Notes: generated from the letters alone by a model not told the origin. A stretch of 19,555 nucleotides of DNA from Planctomycetaceae bacterium (GCA_019232645.1 JAFANO010000201.1:1-19555), one strand, 5' to 3'. Counted from the first letter of the stretch, positions 7,929 through 15,713 are shown. A program made the numbers and translations.

Positions 7929-9113
7929 TCATCGCCTCACCTCTTGCGACTTCAGGACGCTCAACGACTGGGCGAGGTCTTCGACCGGGACGCTCGGCTC
8001 GATGCGGCGGCACGTGGGCAGCACACTCCATCGCGCGACCGACTCCGGCCGGGAGAGGGCGCGACCGACGACCGACGCCACGTCGGTGCTGAAGGCGACG
8101 GCCCCGTATCGATCGAGGTGGATCCTGTCGGAGAATCCCCAACGGGTGTAACCCGAGTGGCGGCCGTCGATGACGATCACGTTCCGCGAATGCGACAGCG
8201 CCATGCGGGCGACCCGGGTCAGATAGTCGTCCATGCCGCCCTGGTCGTACTCGACCTGCCTCTCGGGGGTGACCGGCAGCAGGAGCCAGAAGACCGTGAT
8301 GCCATGCGCGTCGGCCAGGTCGAGGAACCGCCGGACATACGACAAGGCCGGCTTGTTGCGCGCCCGATCTCGGGCGGTGAATGTCTTGTAATGGGGATTC
8401 TCCGGCGTGGCATCGCTCAGGGCCAACTGGTTCGCGAACACGCGGTCGAGCTGCCTGACATGGGCACCGCGATTGATGGCCCAGTTGCGCCGGAGCGCCG
8501 CGACCCCCAGGCGATGGGATTCGTCGCGCCCCTGTAACTGCGCCAGGATGCTGGAGCGGACCTCGAAGCGGCAGCGGTACGAGGGGAACGTCCGCGCGAG
8601 CATCATCTCCACGAAGAAGCCCGCGTCGCGTGCCGACCAAGCCAAGTCGAAGCAATCGCGCAGCTCGAGCAGCTCGGGCCAGTAGCGCATGTTGGAGGTG
8701 AGGCCCCCCTCCCGCTCCTGCCGGCGCGCGGGGTCGAGCGGCCCGTCCTGGCAATCGATCAGGACGGCCCTCGGGCACACCCCCGCCTCCAGCGCGCGCC
8801 TCAGGAGGAAGTAGCTGGCCGACGCGGGACCACTGAAGACCGCGAGGTTGTACGCCCGCTTGCCGGTCTGGCGCTCGATGACGCGGGGCAGCACCCCGTG
8901 TTTGGACAGGCTGGTGCCGAAACAGAGGATCTCGCTCCTCCGCACCCGGCGGGCAGCCCACCCGCTCATCCGCCAGCACTCCGCACTGTAGTTCGCGAAG
9001 TCGACATCGTGCCAGGCCAGCCACGACTCGGCCGCCGCGACGAGCGCGAGCATGCCGAGAAATCCCCAGGGCCATCGCCCGCGCAGGGGGAGGTGTCTCG
9101 ATCGGGTCGTCAC
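7929..9113 (-). CDS. SGNH-like membrane-anchored protein, paralog 2
   Basis: 394 residues from a GTG at 9113 that overlaps the TGA of the upstream gene by 4 bp (9110-9113), which fixes the start and suggests translational coupling. One N-terminal helix (PWGFLGMLALVAAAES). Motifs in order: CFGTSLSK with Ser68 in a GTS rather than GDS context, AYNLAVFSGPASASY, VFWLLLPVTP, VIVIDGRHSGY, and SDRIHLDRYGA with Asp329 and His332. It ends with the family tail VPVEDLAQS. It lacks the CDPVNE-type element present in paralogs 1 and 3 and has instead a longer charged insert around NPHYKTFTARD. The likely role is a periplasmic or outer-face O-acyltransferase or esterase acting on a glycan, by analogy with DltD/AlgX-type partners of MBOAT proteins. 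Substrate unknown. Confidence 0.87.
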   Translation of the reverse strand: MTTRSRHLPLRGRWPWGFLGMLALVAAAESWLAWHDVDFANYSAECWRMSGWAARRVRRSEILCFGTSLSKHGVLPRVIERQTGKRAYNLAVFSGPASASYFLLRRALEAGVCPRAVLIDCQDGPLDPARRQEREGGLTSNMRYWPELLELRDCFDLAWSARDAGFFVEMMLARTFPSYRCRFEVRSSILAQLQGRDESHRLGVAALRRNWAINRGAHVRQLDRVFANQLALSDATPENPHYKTFTARDRARNKPALSYVRRFLDLADAHGITVFWLLLPVTPERQVEYDQGGMDDYLTRVARMALSHSRNVIVIDGRHSGYTRWGFSDRIHLDRYGAVAFSTDVASVVGRALSRPESVARWSVLPTCRRIEPSVPVEDLAQSLSVLKSQEVRR

Positions 9114-10237
9114 CGCCTCGTCCTCCGTGTGGCCAGAGCGACTTGCGACTCAGCCATGTCCTCCATCGGGACGCGGGTCGCGAGGTCACGATAGGCGGGC
9201 AGCGCGATCCAGCGCCGCCCAGTCCCGATCCCGACACGCGCACGGAGCAGGTCGCCCACGTCGGCGCTCAGCGTGCACGCCCCTTGGCGGTCGAGGTGTG
9301 CCGGGTCGAGGAAGACCGACGCGCCATAGCCCGAGCGCCGGGCGTCGAGCACGACCAGATTCGGGTAGCGATCGAGGAAGCCCCGGGCGAACCGCGCGTA
9401 GAGCGCGTCGAGGCCCTTCTGTTCGCGCCTGGCCTGGAGTTCGGGGGTGACCGGCGGGATCAGCCAGTAGACGGTGATCCCCCGCGACCGGGCCAGGTCG
9501 AGCAAGCGACAGATGTAGCCCTCGTTGACCGGGTCGCAGGCCCACGACTCGGGCAGGAAGCCTGCTGCCATCGGGCTGGAAAGATCCCCTTGATATCTCG
9601 TGTTCCGGATCGCGACCAGCGCCCCGCGGTTCTTGTTCTTGTTGCGGGAGATCGTCAGGGTGTTCCAGGCGAGGTCGTCCGACTTCTCGCCCCGAAGCGC
9701 CGCCCGGACATTGGCGCGGATCTGGAAGCGGTCCTTGATCGAGGGGAACACGTGCGCCAGGAGGGTCGTGGCGAGGAACTCGGCGTCGCGCGCCGTCAAG
9801 GCAAGGTCGAGGCCCTCGCGCGGCCCGAGCAACTCCGGCCAGAAGCGGACCGCCTGCCAGTGGTCACCCGCGAGGCACTGGGGGTGATACTCGACGACCA
9901 CGGCCGATGGCTTGCCACCGGCCGCCAGCGCGCGCCTCAACATGAAGTAGGAGGATGGTGCCTGGCCCCAGCAGGTCGCCAGGTTCCAGGCCCGCAGGCC
10001 CGACCGCTCCTGGACGACCTGGGGCACGAACGCCTGCTGGACCCGGCTGGTCCCGAAGCAGAGGACCTGGCACTTCGGCGCCTTCTTCCGGGCCGCCTGG
10101 CCGCTCAACCGCCAGTCCCAGGACTCGGGCCGGGTGAAGTCGAGCGCGTGCCGCGCCACGTAGCGTTCGGACGCCAGCACGAGGGCGAGCATGCCGAGCA
10201 GGCCCCAGGGTATGATCCGTCGCTGTCGTCCGCTCAT
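9110..10237 (-). CDS. SGNH-like membrane-anchored protein, paralog 3
   Basis: 375 residues from ATG 10237, whose ATGA overlaps the stop of the upstream paralog (10234-10237). The frame is open much further upstream, to about 11359, but that part only shadows the neighbouring gene. One helix near the N-terminus (PWGLLGMLALVLASE). Motifs: CFGTSRVQ with Ser64, AWNLATCWGQAPSSY, CDPVNEGY, VYWLIPPVTP, LVVLDARRSGY and DPAHLDRQGA with Asp311 and His314. It ends with VPMEDMAES, the family tail. The Ser-Asp-His triad is intact and the nucleophile context is GTS, as in paralog 2. A glycan O-acylation role outside the membrane is inferred from fold and MBOAT context. Confidence 0.88.
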   Translation of the reverse strand: MSGRQRRIIPWGLLGMLALVLASERYVARHALDFTRPESWDWRLSGQAARKKAPKCQVLCFGTSRVQQAFVPQVVQERSGLRAWNLATCWGQAPSSYFMLRRALAAGGKPSAVVVEYHPQCLAGDHWQAVRFWPELLGPREGLDLALTARDAEFLATTLLAHVFPSIKDRFQIRANVRAALRGEKSDDLAWNTLTISRNKNKNRGALVAIRNTRYQGDLSSPMAAGFLPESWACDPVNEGYICRLLDLARSRGITVYWLIPPVTPELQARREQKGLDALYARFARGFLDRYPNLVVLDARRSGYGASVFLDPAHLDRQGACTLSADVGDLLRARVGIGTGRRWIALPAYRDLATRVPMEDMAESQVALATRRTRR

Positions 10238-11373
10238 CGCCGCGGCCCTCGATCGCCACCGCCCAGCGCGATTTGCGACTGGGCAAGATCTTCCACCGGC
10301 ACATCGATCGGCCGGTCGCTGTAGGCGGGGAGGTCGACCCAGCGCGATCCCGACGAGGCGCCACCTCGCCCGGTCCCCATCGCGTCGGCCACCGCGGCGC
10401 TGAAGGCCATCGACCCCTGTCGGTCGAGGTGGGTCGCGTCCACGAAGAGTGCGGAGTCGTAACCCGACGACCGTCCGTCGATGACGACCACCTCGGGGAA
10501 GCGCGCTTGCACCGCGCGGACGAACTTGGTGAAGCGCGCGTTCAGGCCGAGCTGCTCGCGCTTCGCGTGGACGCGAGGGTGAATCGGAGGGATCAGCCAG
10601 TAGACGCGCACGCGATGCGCGGCGGCCAGCCGGAGGAACTTGACGATGTACGCCGCATTGGCCGGATCGCAGCGCCAGCCCGCCTCGACGCACCCTTTCT
10701 CGTCCCAGAACTCGGCAACCCGCGCGGCGTCCGGGCTCTTGGGGAAGATGTGGGTCCCCTTGTTCGCAGCCCAGTTTCGCCAGTGCGCCTCGACCAGGGC
10801 CCGCGTCGGGCTCGGGTTTCCGAGCAGCGCCGCCATGACGTTCGCGCGGATCGGGCCGCGGCAGCGATAGGAGGCGAGCTGCTCGACGAGCATCAACGAC
10901 GCCAGCGCATTGGCGTCGCGCGTGCTCCGGTAGAAGTCGAGGCCGTCCCGGAACGAGAGCAGCTCTCCCAGCAAGGGGACGGTGGCCCGGGGATCGACCG
11001 GCAGGAGGCTCGGCTTGAAGTCGACCAGGACCGCCTCGGGCCGTGCGCCGGCGGCCAGGGCGCGGCGGAACGCGTAGAAGGAAGCCGGCGGCAGGCTCCC
11101 GGCGATCGCGAGGTTGTAGGCCCGCTGCTTCAGCCGCGACTCGATGACCCGGGGCAGGACGTCCACCTTGACCAAGCTGTCGCCGAAGCAGAGGACCTCG
11201 GCGCGTGACGCCTCCCGGCATGCCTGCCGGACGAACTGGTAGTACGCATTGGCGACGGTCGTGGAATCCCGGCTCGCCTCCAGCGAAGACTCGATCGCCA
11301 ACATCAGGCCGATCATCCCGAGCAGTCCCCACGGGACAGACGTCCGACGAGGTTGGCATTCCGGTCCGCTCAT
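10234..11373 (-). CDS. SGNH-like membrane-anchored protein, paralog 4 (first of the run)
   Basis: 379 residues from ATG 11373, with GGGAGG seven bases upstream, a strong ribosome binding site. Single helix PWGLLGMIGLMLAIES. Motifs: CFGDSLVK with Ser66 in a classic GDS block, AYNLAIAGSLPPASF, CDPANAAY, VYWLIPPIHP, VVVIDGRSSGY and DATHLDRQGS with Asp312 and His315; tail VPVEDLAQSQIAL. It is the promoter-proximal gene of the four-member run, and its stop overlaps the start of paralog 3. The AT-rich repeat block lies directly upstream, separating it from the MBOAT gene. The inferred role is the glycan O-acylation partner of that MBOAT. An esterase rather than a transferase activity cannot be excluded from sequence alone. 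Confidence 0.88.
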   Translation of the reverse strand: MSGPECQPRRTSVPWGLLGMIGLMLAIESSLEASRDSTTVANAYYQFVRQACREASRAEVLCFGDSLVKVDVLPRVIESRLKQRAYNLAIAGSLPPASFYAFRRALAAGARPEAVLVDFKPSLLPVDPRATVPLLGELLSFRDGLDFYRSTRDANALASLMLVEQLASYRCRGPIRANVMAALLGNPSPTRALVEAHWRNWAANKGTHIFPKSPDAARVAEFWDEKGCVEAGWRCDPANAAYIVKFLRLAAAHRVRVYWLIPPIHPRVHAKREQLGLNARFTKFVRAVQARFPEVVVIDGRSSGYDSALFVDATHLDRQGSMAFSAAVADAMGTGRGGASSGSRWVDLPAYSDRPIDVPVEDLAQSQIALGGGDRGPRR

Positions 11374-11405
11374 CGGGCCGCCTCCCGGCTCCTACGGGTC
11401 CCAGG

Positions 11406-11434
11406 TATTTTGCGCTCCGTCAGTATGCTTTGAA
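11406..11434 (-). promoter_or_regulatory. Possible promoter for the SGNH operon
   Basis: On the minus strand TTTCAA and CAAAAT are separated by 17 bases, about 35-65 bases upstream of the first SGNH gene. They match the sigma-70 consensus at three and four of six positions. The surrounding DNA is AT-rich, which makes chance matches likely, so this is only a candidate. Confidence 0.2.
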
Positions 11435-11440
11435 ATTTAA

Positions 11441-11557
11441 GATCTCGGATTCGATATTTCACATTTGAGATTAAAAAATTTGAAATCCCGAAATTAAGAG
11501 AGTAAATTTGATTTCTCATGTTATTAATCTCGAATCCGAAATCTCGAATCCGAGATC
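11441..11557. repeat. Imperfect inverted repeat, arms of about 47 bases
   Basis: Bases 11441-11487 are an imperfect reverse complement of 11510-11557, by hand alignment with roughly four-fifths identity and a one-base gap. The outer 14 bases of each arm (GATCTCGGATTCGA and its complement) match exactly. Arms are separated by about 22 bases. As RNA this could form a long hairpin; as DNA a cruciform. The right arm is also the left half of the 95-bp tandem repeat. Confidence 0.8.
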
Positions 11558-11695
11558 CGTAGACAGGGCGCACAAAATCGCTGGGATGTGTCTCATGCGC
11601 TTTTGATATCTCATGTTATTAATCTCGAATCCGAAATCTCGAATCCGAGATCCGTAGACAGGGCGCACAAAATCGCTGGGATGTGTCTCATCCGC
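11507..11695. repeat. 95-bp tandem direct duplication, AT-rich
   Basis: Two copies (11507-11600 and 11602-11695) with a period of 95 bases and two mismatches that I could find (11513 T against A; 11597 G against C). Each copy contains a 14-bp internal repeat (AATCTCGAATCCGA twice), then GATCCGTAGACAGGGCG and a GC-richer part ending in GGGATGTGTCTCAT. The base composition of the left half contrasts sharply with the surrounding GC-rich genes. No open frame of interest crosses it. The near identity suggests a recent duplication. Confidence 0.92.
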
Positions 11696-11746
11696 CTCCC
11701 AGAACGTTCCTGCATAGTCGGGGCGGCTCAGGCACCAGGAGGTGTG

Positions 11747-11768
11747 GGCCAGCCGCCTCGGCTGGGCC
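11747..11768 (-). terminator. Hairpin downstream of the MBOAT gene
   Basis: AGCCG-CCT-CGGCT extended by GGCC/GGCC with one bulged G, beginning about 35 bases after the MBOAT stop on the minus strand. No T run follows. It may slow transcription between the MBOAT and SGNH genes or be incidental. Confidence 0.3.
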
Positions 11769-11803
11769 GGGCACGATCTTCCTGGGAAGCGTATGAGAAG
11801 TAA

Positions 11804-13456
11804 TCAGAATTGGAAATAGATGAACTGGCTGCCGCCGAATTCGCCGCCGAGCACGAAGGCGTAGAAGCATGCCGTGTAGAAGACGCTCCGGACATACCAG
11901 GGGGTCCGCGCGATCACGTCGAGGTCATCGGTGACGTACTGTGCGATCTGGTAGAGCAGCAGCGGCACGATCAGGACCGCGACCGGCAGCATGTAAGCCG
12001 ACGCCGGGATCGCCGGCCGCTCGACGATCGCCCGGACCATCCCGACGACCTGTCGGATCGAGGTGGCCCGGAAGATCAGCCAGCCGACGCAGACCATGTG
12101 GAACGTCGCCACGATCCGGACGCCCTTCCAGCAGGCGGCCTCGACCGGGTCGGCCGGCCGGATCCGATCGAGCCAGGGCTTCGCGATCCGGTGCCCGACC
12201 AGCAGCACGCCATGATAGAAGCCCCAGAGCACGAACGTCCACGCCGCGCCGTGCCAGAGGCCGCCGATGACCATCGTCAGCATCAGGTTGCGATACACCG
12301 CCATCGTGCGCCGCACGGGGATGAGCAGCGTCGGCGCCAGCAGAGCGACGATCCCCGCCCGGATGAGCATCAGCTTCGTCCCCGTGGTGGTCAGGCCGAA
12401 TGCCGCGGGGAGGAAGTACGCCAGGCCGCCGATCAGCGCCGCCATCAGCACGCGGGTGACAATCACGCCGTTGGCCTTGCGGTTGCCGCCCAGCGGGATG
12501 TAGAGGTAGTCGCGGAGCCAGGACGAGAGGCTGATATGCCAGCGCGACCAGAACTCCTGGGGGCTGGTCGCGAAGTAGGGCAGGTTGAAGTTCAGCGCCA
12601 GCTCGAAGCCGAGGCACTTGGCGATGCCCCGCGCCGCGTCGGTATAGCCCGAGAAGTCGCAGTAGATCTGGAACGTGAAGGCGTAGATCGCGACCATCGC
12701 CAGGCCGCCATCGATCGTCTCCCACTTGCCGAACAGGTCGTTGACGATCAACGCCAGGTTGTCGGCCACGACCACCTTCTTGGTCAGGCCCCAGAAGATC
12801 AGGTAGGCCCCCTGGTAGAACTGCTGGAGATTGAACCGGCGCGGCGCCTCGATCTGCGGCAGCAGGGACGTCGGCCGCATGATCGGCCCGGCCACCAGGT
12901 GCGGGAAGAACGAGACGAAGGCGGCGAACTCGACGAAGTTCCGCGTCGGCTTGATGTCGCGGCGATAGATGTCGATGACGTAGCTCATCGACTGGAACGT
13001 GTAGAACGAGATCCCGATCGGCAGGACCACGTTCAGGTGCGCCAGCGGCACCGAGAGCCCCGCTCGGGCCAGCATCGCTTGGAGGCTCTCGGCGAAGAAG
13101 TTGTAATACTTGAAATAGCCGAGCATTCCCAGGTTCAGCGCCATGCTCAGCGCCACGAACAGCTTGCGCTTCCTGGGCTCATCGATCCGGTCGACCGCCA
13201 GGCCGCAGCCGAAGTCCATCGCCGTCGAGAGGATCAGCAGCGAGAGGAACCTCCAGTCCCAGCAGGCGTAGAAGTAATAGCTCGCGGCCAGCAGCAGGAT
13301 GTTTTGGGGCTGCCGGACGACCCAGTAGAGCGGCCGGAGGACCCAGGGGGAGAGCCGGCGTCGAAGGCCCTCGGAATCGAGGCTGTGGGGCACGATCCAG
13401 TAAACGGGCAGCAAGATCGCGAAGAAGTAGGCGAAGTGAAAAGTGTTGAAGAGCAT
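11804..13456 (-). CDS. MBOAT O-acyltransferase, AlgI family
   Basis: A 550-residue polytopic protein that moves acyl (usually acetyl) groups across the inner membrane for transfer to an extracytoplasmic polysaccharide. ATG 13456 has GAGGGGG about five bases upstream. Family landmarks in order: MLFNTFHFAYFF at the N-terminus, NILLLAASYYFYACW (52-66), PIGISFYTFQSMSYVIDIYR (146-165), FFPHLVAGPI, YCDFSGYTDAARG, FWSRWHISLSSWLRDY (His307) and GGLWHGAAW (His402, the invariant MBOAT histidine). Between IPLGGNR (about 320-326) and YRNLMLTM (388-395) there is an extra stretch of about 55 residues with two hydrophobic segments; typical AlgI proteins have only a short link here. Four SGNH proteins follow downstream, as expected for an AlgI/AlgX, PatA/PatB or DltB/DltD-like pair. 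Donor and glycan are unknown. Confidence 0.95.
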   Translation of the reverse strand: MLFNTFHFAYFFAILLPVYWIVPHSLDSEGLRRRLSPWVLRPLYWVVRQPQNILLLAASYYFYACWDWRFLSLLILSTAMDFGCGLAVDRIDEPRKRKLFVALSMALNLGMLGYFKYYNFFAESLQAMLARAGLSVPLAHLNVVLPIGISFYTFQSMSYVIDIYRRDIKPTRNFVEFAAFVSFFPHLVAGPIMRPTSLLPQIEAPRRFNLQQFYQGAYLIFWGLTKKVVVADNLALIVNDLFGKWETIDGGLAMVAIYAFTFQIYCDFSGYTDAARGIAKCLGFELALNFNLPYFATSPQEFWSRWHISLSSWLRDYLYIPLGGNRKANGVIVTRVLMAALIGGLAYFLPAAFGLTTTGTKLMLIRAGIVALLAPTLLIPVRRTMAVYRNLMLTMVIGGLWHGAAWTFVLWGFYHGVLLVGHRIAKPWLDRIRPADPVEAACWKGVRIVATFHMVCVGWLIFRATSIRQVVGMVRAIVERPAIPASAYMLPVAVLIVPLLLYQIAQYVTDDLDVIARTPWYVRSVFYTACFYAFVLGGEFGGSQFIYFQF

Positions 13457-13907
13457 GCCACCCCCTCATCCCTGAGGAACCGTCTGTCCCCATCAAAAGT
13501 CGTGGCGCAACCCACGCCCTCTTTGCTGGTATTTCGGCAGACGTCGTCGTCCGCCTTGAATGGCACTCGGCCGGAGGCGGGCGAGTGAGCCTCATGCGAT
13601 GCCGAGAATCCTCACCGCCGCACGCAACGGAGCCGGTCGAGCGGAAAGCGGAGCGGCGACACCGGTCGGCCCGCCACGCGACATCGACCTCCAGCGCAGC
13701 GGAGTCATAACGGATTGGGCAGATCGCCACAATCCGAACTGTCTCGGCGGGGCACAACTCTGATCGCGAGGAGTCGGTGGGGCGATCAGCATCCTCCGGG
13801 ATGGACCGCTCCCGGTCGCCGGTTCGGAGCCGCGAGCCGGCCGCATCCCATGGCCTTGGTTGGGCTTCCGCCCGCATCTGTCCCGAGTCGGCCCGGAGAC
13901 CGGCCGA
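13457..13907. other. Intergenic region upstream of the MBOAT gene
   Basis: 451 bp between the MBOAT start and the glycoamylase stop. Several short open frames on both strands look like GC-rich chance frames, without start sites or motifs I recognise. A promoter for the MBOAT gene is expected on the minus strand but no convincing one was seen. Confidence 0.5.
13888..13907 (-). terminator. Hairpin abutting the glycoamylase stop codon
   Basis: TCGGCC and GGCCGA form a six-pair stem with an 8-base loop immediately after the TGA at 13908-13910 on the minus strand. No T run follows, so terminator function is uncertain. Confidence 0.28.
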
Positions 13908-15473
13908 TCAGTTGGAGCTGGGCTGCCGACCTCTCGGGATGGGCCCCTCCTTCGTCCGTGCGGGCGAGGATGGCCCGTCGTCCGCCGCCGACGCCTCCGA
14001 CGCGAGCTTCGCGTGGTCGATCGTCGGCGCGGCGGCGGTGAACCGCTCGGGCGCGATCAGCGGCCGGATCGCCGTCTCGACCGGCCCCCGGCAGAAGTGG
14101 CGCTTCATGACGTCGCCGTCCAGCGCATTGGCGATCGCGGCCAGGATCATCCCCTGGTCCACGGCCAGGATCGCGTCGGCGGTCCGGCCGCAGGCGACGT
14201 CGACCGAGTCGGCGAAGCCGAATCGCCCGTAGACGGCGAAATGGCCGGCCAGGGACCGGAGGTTGGCCAGGGCCTCCGACCGGGCGAACCCCAGGGCGAG
14301 GAACGAGGCGTACGGGGTCACGACGCCATGGACGCGCCCCCCGGACCCGGCCGCCGACTCCTCCACATCGCCGGGCGGATAGCCGCCGGGCTTGGTCGCG
14401 ATCGCGCCCACGCCGTACTCGCCATAGTGATGCCGCGGGCCCCGCGCCGGCGAGAAACCCCAGAAGCCGCAGTCCAGGTCGCGAAGGCCGTACTCGAGAT
14501 GCGCCCGGACGTAGAGCGGGTGGTTGAGGCCCCAGCTCCGGGGCGCCCAGCGATCCTCGGGGACGAACAGGGGGACCATCAAGGCCTCGAACATGCTGCC
14601 GCCCCAGCTCGGCACCACCCGAAGGTCGCGGTACGTGTAATGCCCTTCGAAGACCGGCACGCCCGCGTACGCGCGGACCTCGCCGGCCGGCTCGTGGCCC
14701 TGCCACCGTCGATCCGGCGGCAGCGTCCGGTAGAGCCGGTAATAGTGCTCGGCCGGCAGTTGCCCCCGCGCGATGCCGACGTAGCTGGCGATCCGGGCCT
14801 CGGAGTTCAGCATCCCATACCATGAGCCGGTGAACGTGGACGTGTCGGCGAAGTATCCGACGCGCAGGTGTCCCGGGTGCGACGTCGGATTCGAGGGGTC
14901 GTAGGGGTCATAGAAGAATCGGAAGTCCATCGGCCCCAGCAGGGCCTCGACCCGGTCGTGGAACTCGGGCCGGGCGTTCCCCACGACGATCAGAGCCGCG
15001 GCCAGCCACCCGTTGTCGACCGTCGACAAGAACGGCCGCATCGGGGCACCCCCGATCGGCCAGGCATCCAGCCGGGCGCCGGACCTTGCATCGTACCAGT
15101 TGAAGAAGAATCCGTGGGCGCGCTCCAGGCGGCTCACAGCCGCCAGCGCCCGATCGAGCCGGCGCCCGGCCCTGTCGCGGTCGATGATCCGCAGGTCCTC
15201 GGCGGCCACGACGCTCCACAGGTAGGCGGCGACGTCGGTCGTCGAGGTGTGCGTGTCCGGGGCCCATCGGCCCTCGGCATTGCGGAGCAGGCGATCGGCG
15301 GGCAGCCCGCCGGGATAGGTCATCGCCTCGAACGAAGCCCAGGTGTCACGCGCGTAGTGGAGGAGCTCGTCGGTCTCGCGCGACGCCAGCATCCCGGCGT
15401 CGAGCCCCGGACCGGCCGTCGCCAGGATCACCAGCGTCCAGGCCGATGTGATCGAAGACCGGAGCGCAGACAT
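13908..15473 (-). CDS. Secreted glycoamylase-family protein (PF10091-like)
   Basis: A 521-residue secreted protein with an (alpha/alpha)6-type glycoside hydrolase domain. I chose ATG 15473, six bases after AGAGGGGG; ATG 15479 is too close to that site, and the longer frame to 15584 has no signal peptide at its start. The N-terminus MSALRSSITSAWTLVILATAG is a signal peptide. Family landmarks: LSTVDNGWLAAAL, SWGGSMFEALMVPLFVPE, DCGFWGFSPARGP, VVTPYASFLALGF, YGRFGFADSVD and AVDQGMILAAIANAL. These match the Glycoamylase domain found in GH144 endo-beta-1,2-glucanases and in cyclic beta-1,2-glucan synthases. The activity is probably cleavage or trimming of a glucan or other polysaccharide outside the cytoplasm; the specific substrate is not predictable. 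It precedes the MBOAT gene on the same strand with a 451-bp gap, so co-transcription is unclear. The C-terminal 35 residues are low-complexity. Confidence 0.87.
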   Translation of the reverse strand: MSALRSSITSAWTLVILATAGPGLDAGMLASRETDELLHYARDTWASFEAMTYPGGLPADRLLRNAEGRWAPDTHTSTTDVAAYLWSVVAAEDLRIIDRDRAGRRLDRALAAVSRLERAHGFFFNWYDARSGARLDAWPIGGAPMRPFLSTVDNGWLAAALIVVGNARPEFHDRVEALLGPMDFRFFYDPYDPSNPTSHPGHLRVGYFADTSTFTGSWYGMLNSEARIASYVGIARGQLPAEHYYRLYRTLPPDRRWQGHEPAGEVRAYAGVPVFEGHYTYRDLRVVPSWGGSMFEALMVPLFVPEDRWAPRSWGLNHPLYVRAHLEYGLRDLDCGFWGFSPARGPRHHYGEYGVGAIATKPGGYPPGDVEESAAGSGGRVHGVVTPYASFLALGFARSEALANLRSLAGHFAVYGRFGFADSVDVACGRTADAILAVDQGMILAAIANALDGDVMKRHFCRGPVETAIRPLIAPERFTAAAPTIDHAKLASEASAADDGPSSPARTKEGPIPRGRQPSSN

Positions 15474-15713
15474 GGTCATCCCCCCTCTCGTCCTCGAGAT
15501 GGAGTCGGAGCGATTCACGCTCGGACCGGATACGAGTCGAGACCCGCAGAGCCAGGCTTCGCCCTTACGTTGTGCACAACCCAATCGTGGAGAGTATTTC
15601 GAGCAGCCAGAAAAATTATGTCACACGACCTGCGGGGTCGCTACAGCTCGCTCCACGATAATCTCGCGGCTGATCTGGGGCTGAGAACCGGCACTGCCGG
15701 ATCGGGCGGGGGA
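15474..15713. other. Intergenic region between ABC and glycoamylase genes
   Basis: 240 bp. On the minus strand CGACC-CCGCA-GGTCG (near 15630-15645) forms a small stem, followed after about nine bases by ATTTTTC, a poor match to an intrinsic terminator for the ABC gene. The AT-richer DNA to its left could hold the glycoamylase promoter. Nothing is firmly recognisable. Confidence 0.35.

Noticed and set aside
10238..11359. Upstream extension of SGNH paralog 3 to a 749-residue protein
   Set aside because: The extra half is an out-of-frame reading of paralog 4; the ATGA overlap and the paralog-like N-terminus fix the start at 10237.
11507..11695. CRISPR array
   Set aside because: Two directly abutting 95-bp copies with no spacers and no cas genes; this is a tandem duplication.
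11810..13588. 592-codon plus-strand frame opposite the MBOAT gene
   Set aside because: Composition is Arg/Asp/Gln/His-rich without hydrophobic structure; the minus-strand MBOAT reading is unambiguous.
15480..15584. N-terminal extension of the glycoamylase protein
   Set aside because: It has no ribosome binding site and would bury the signal peptide; AGAGGGGG before ATG 15473 supports the shorter form.
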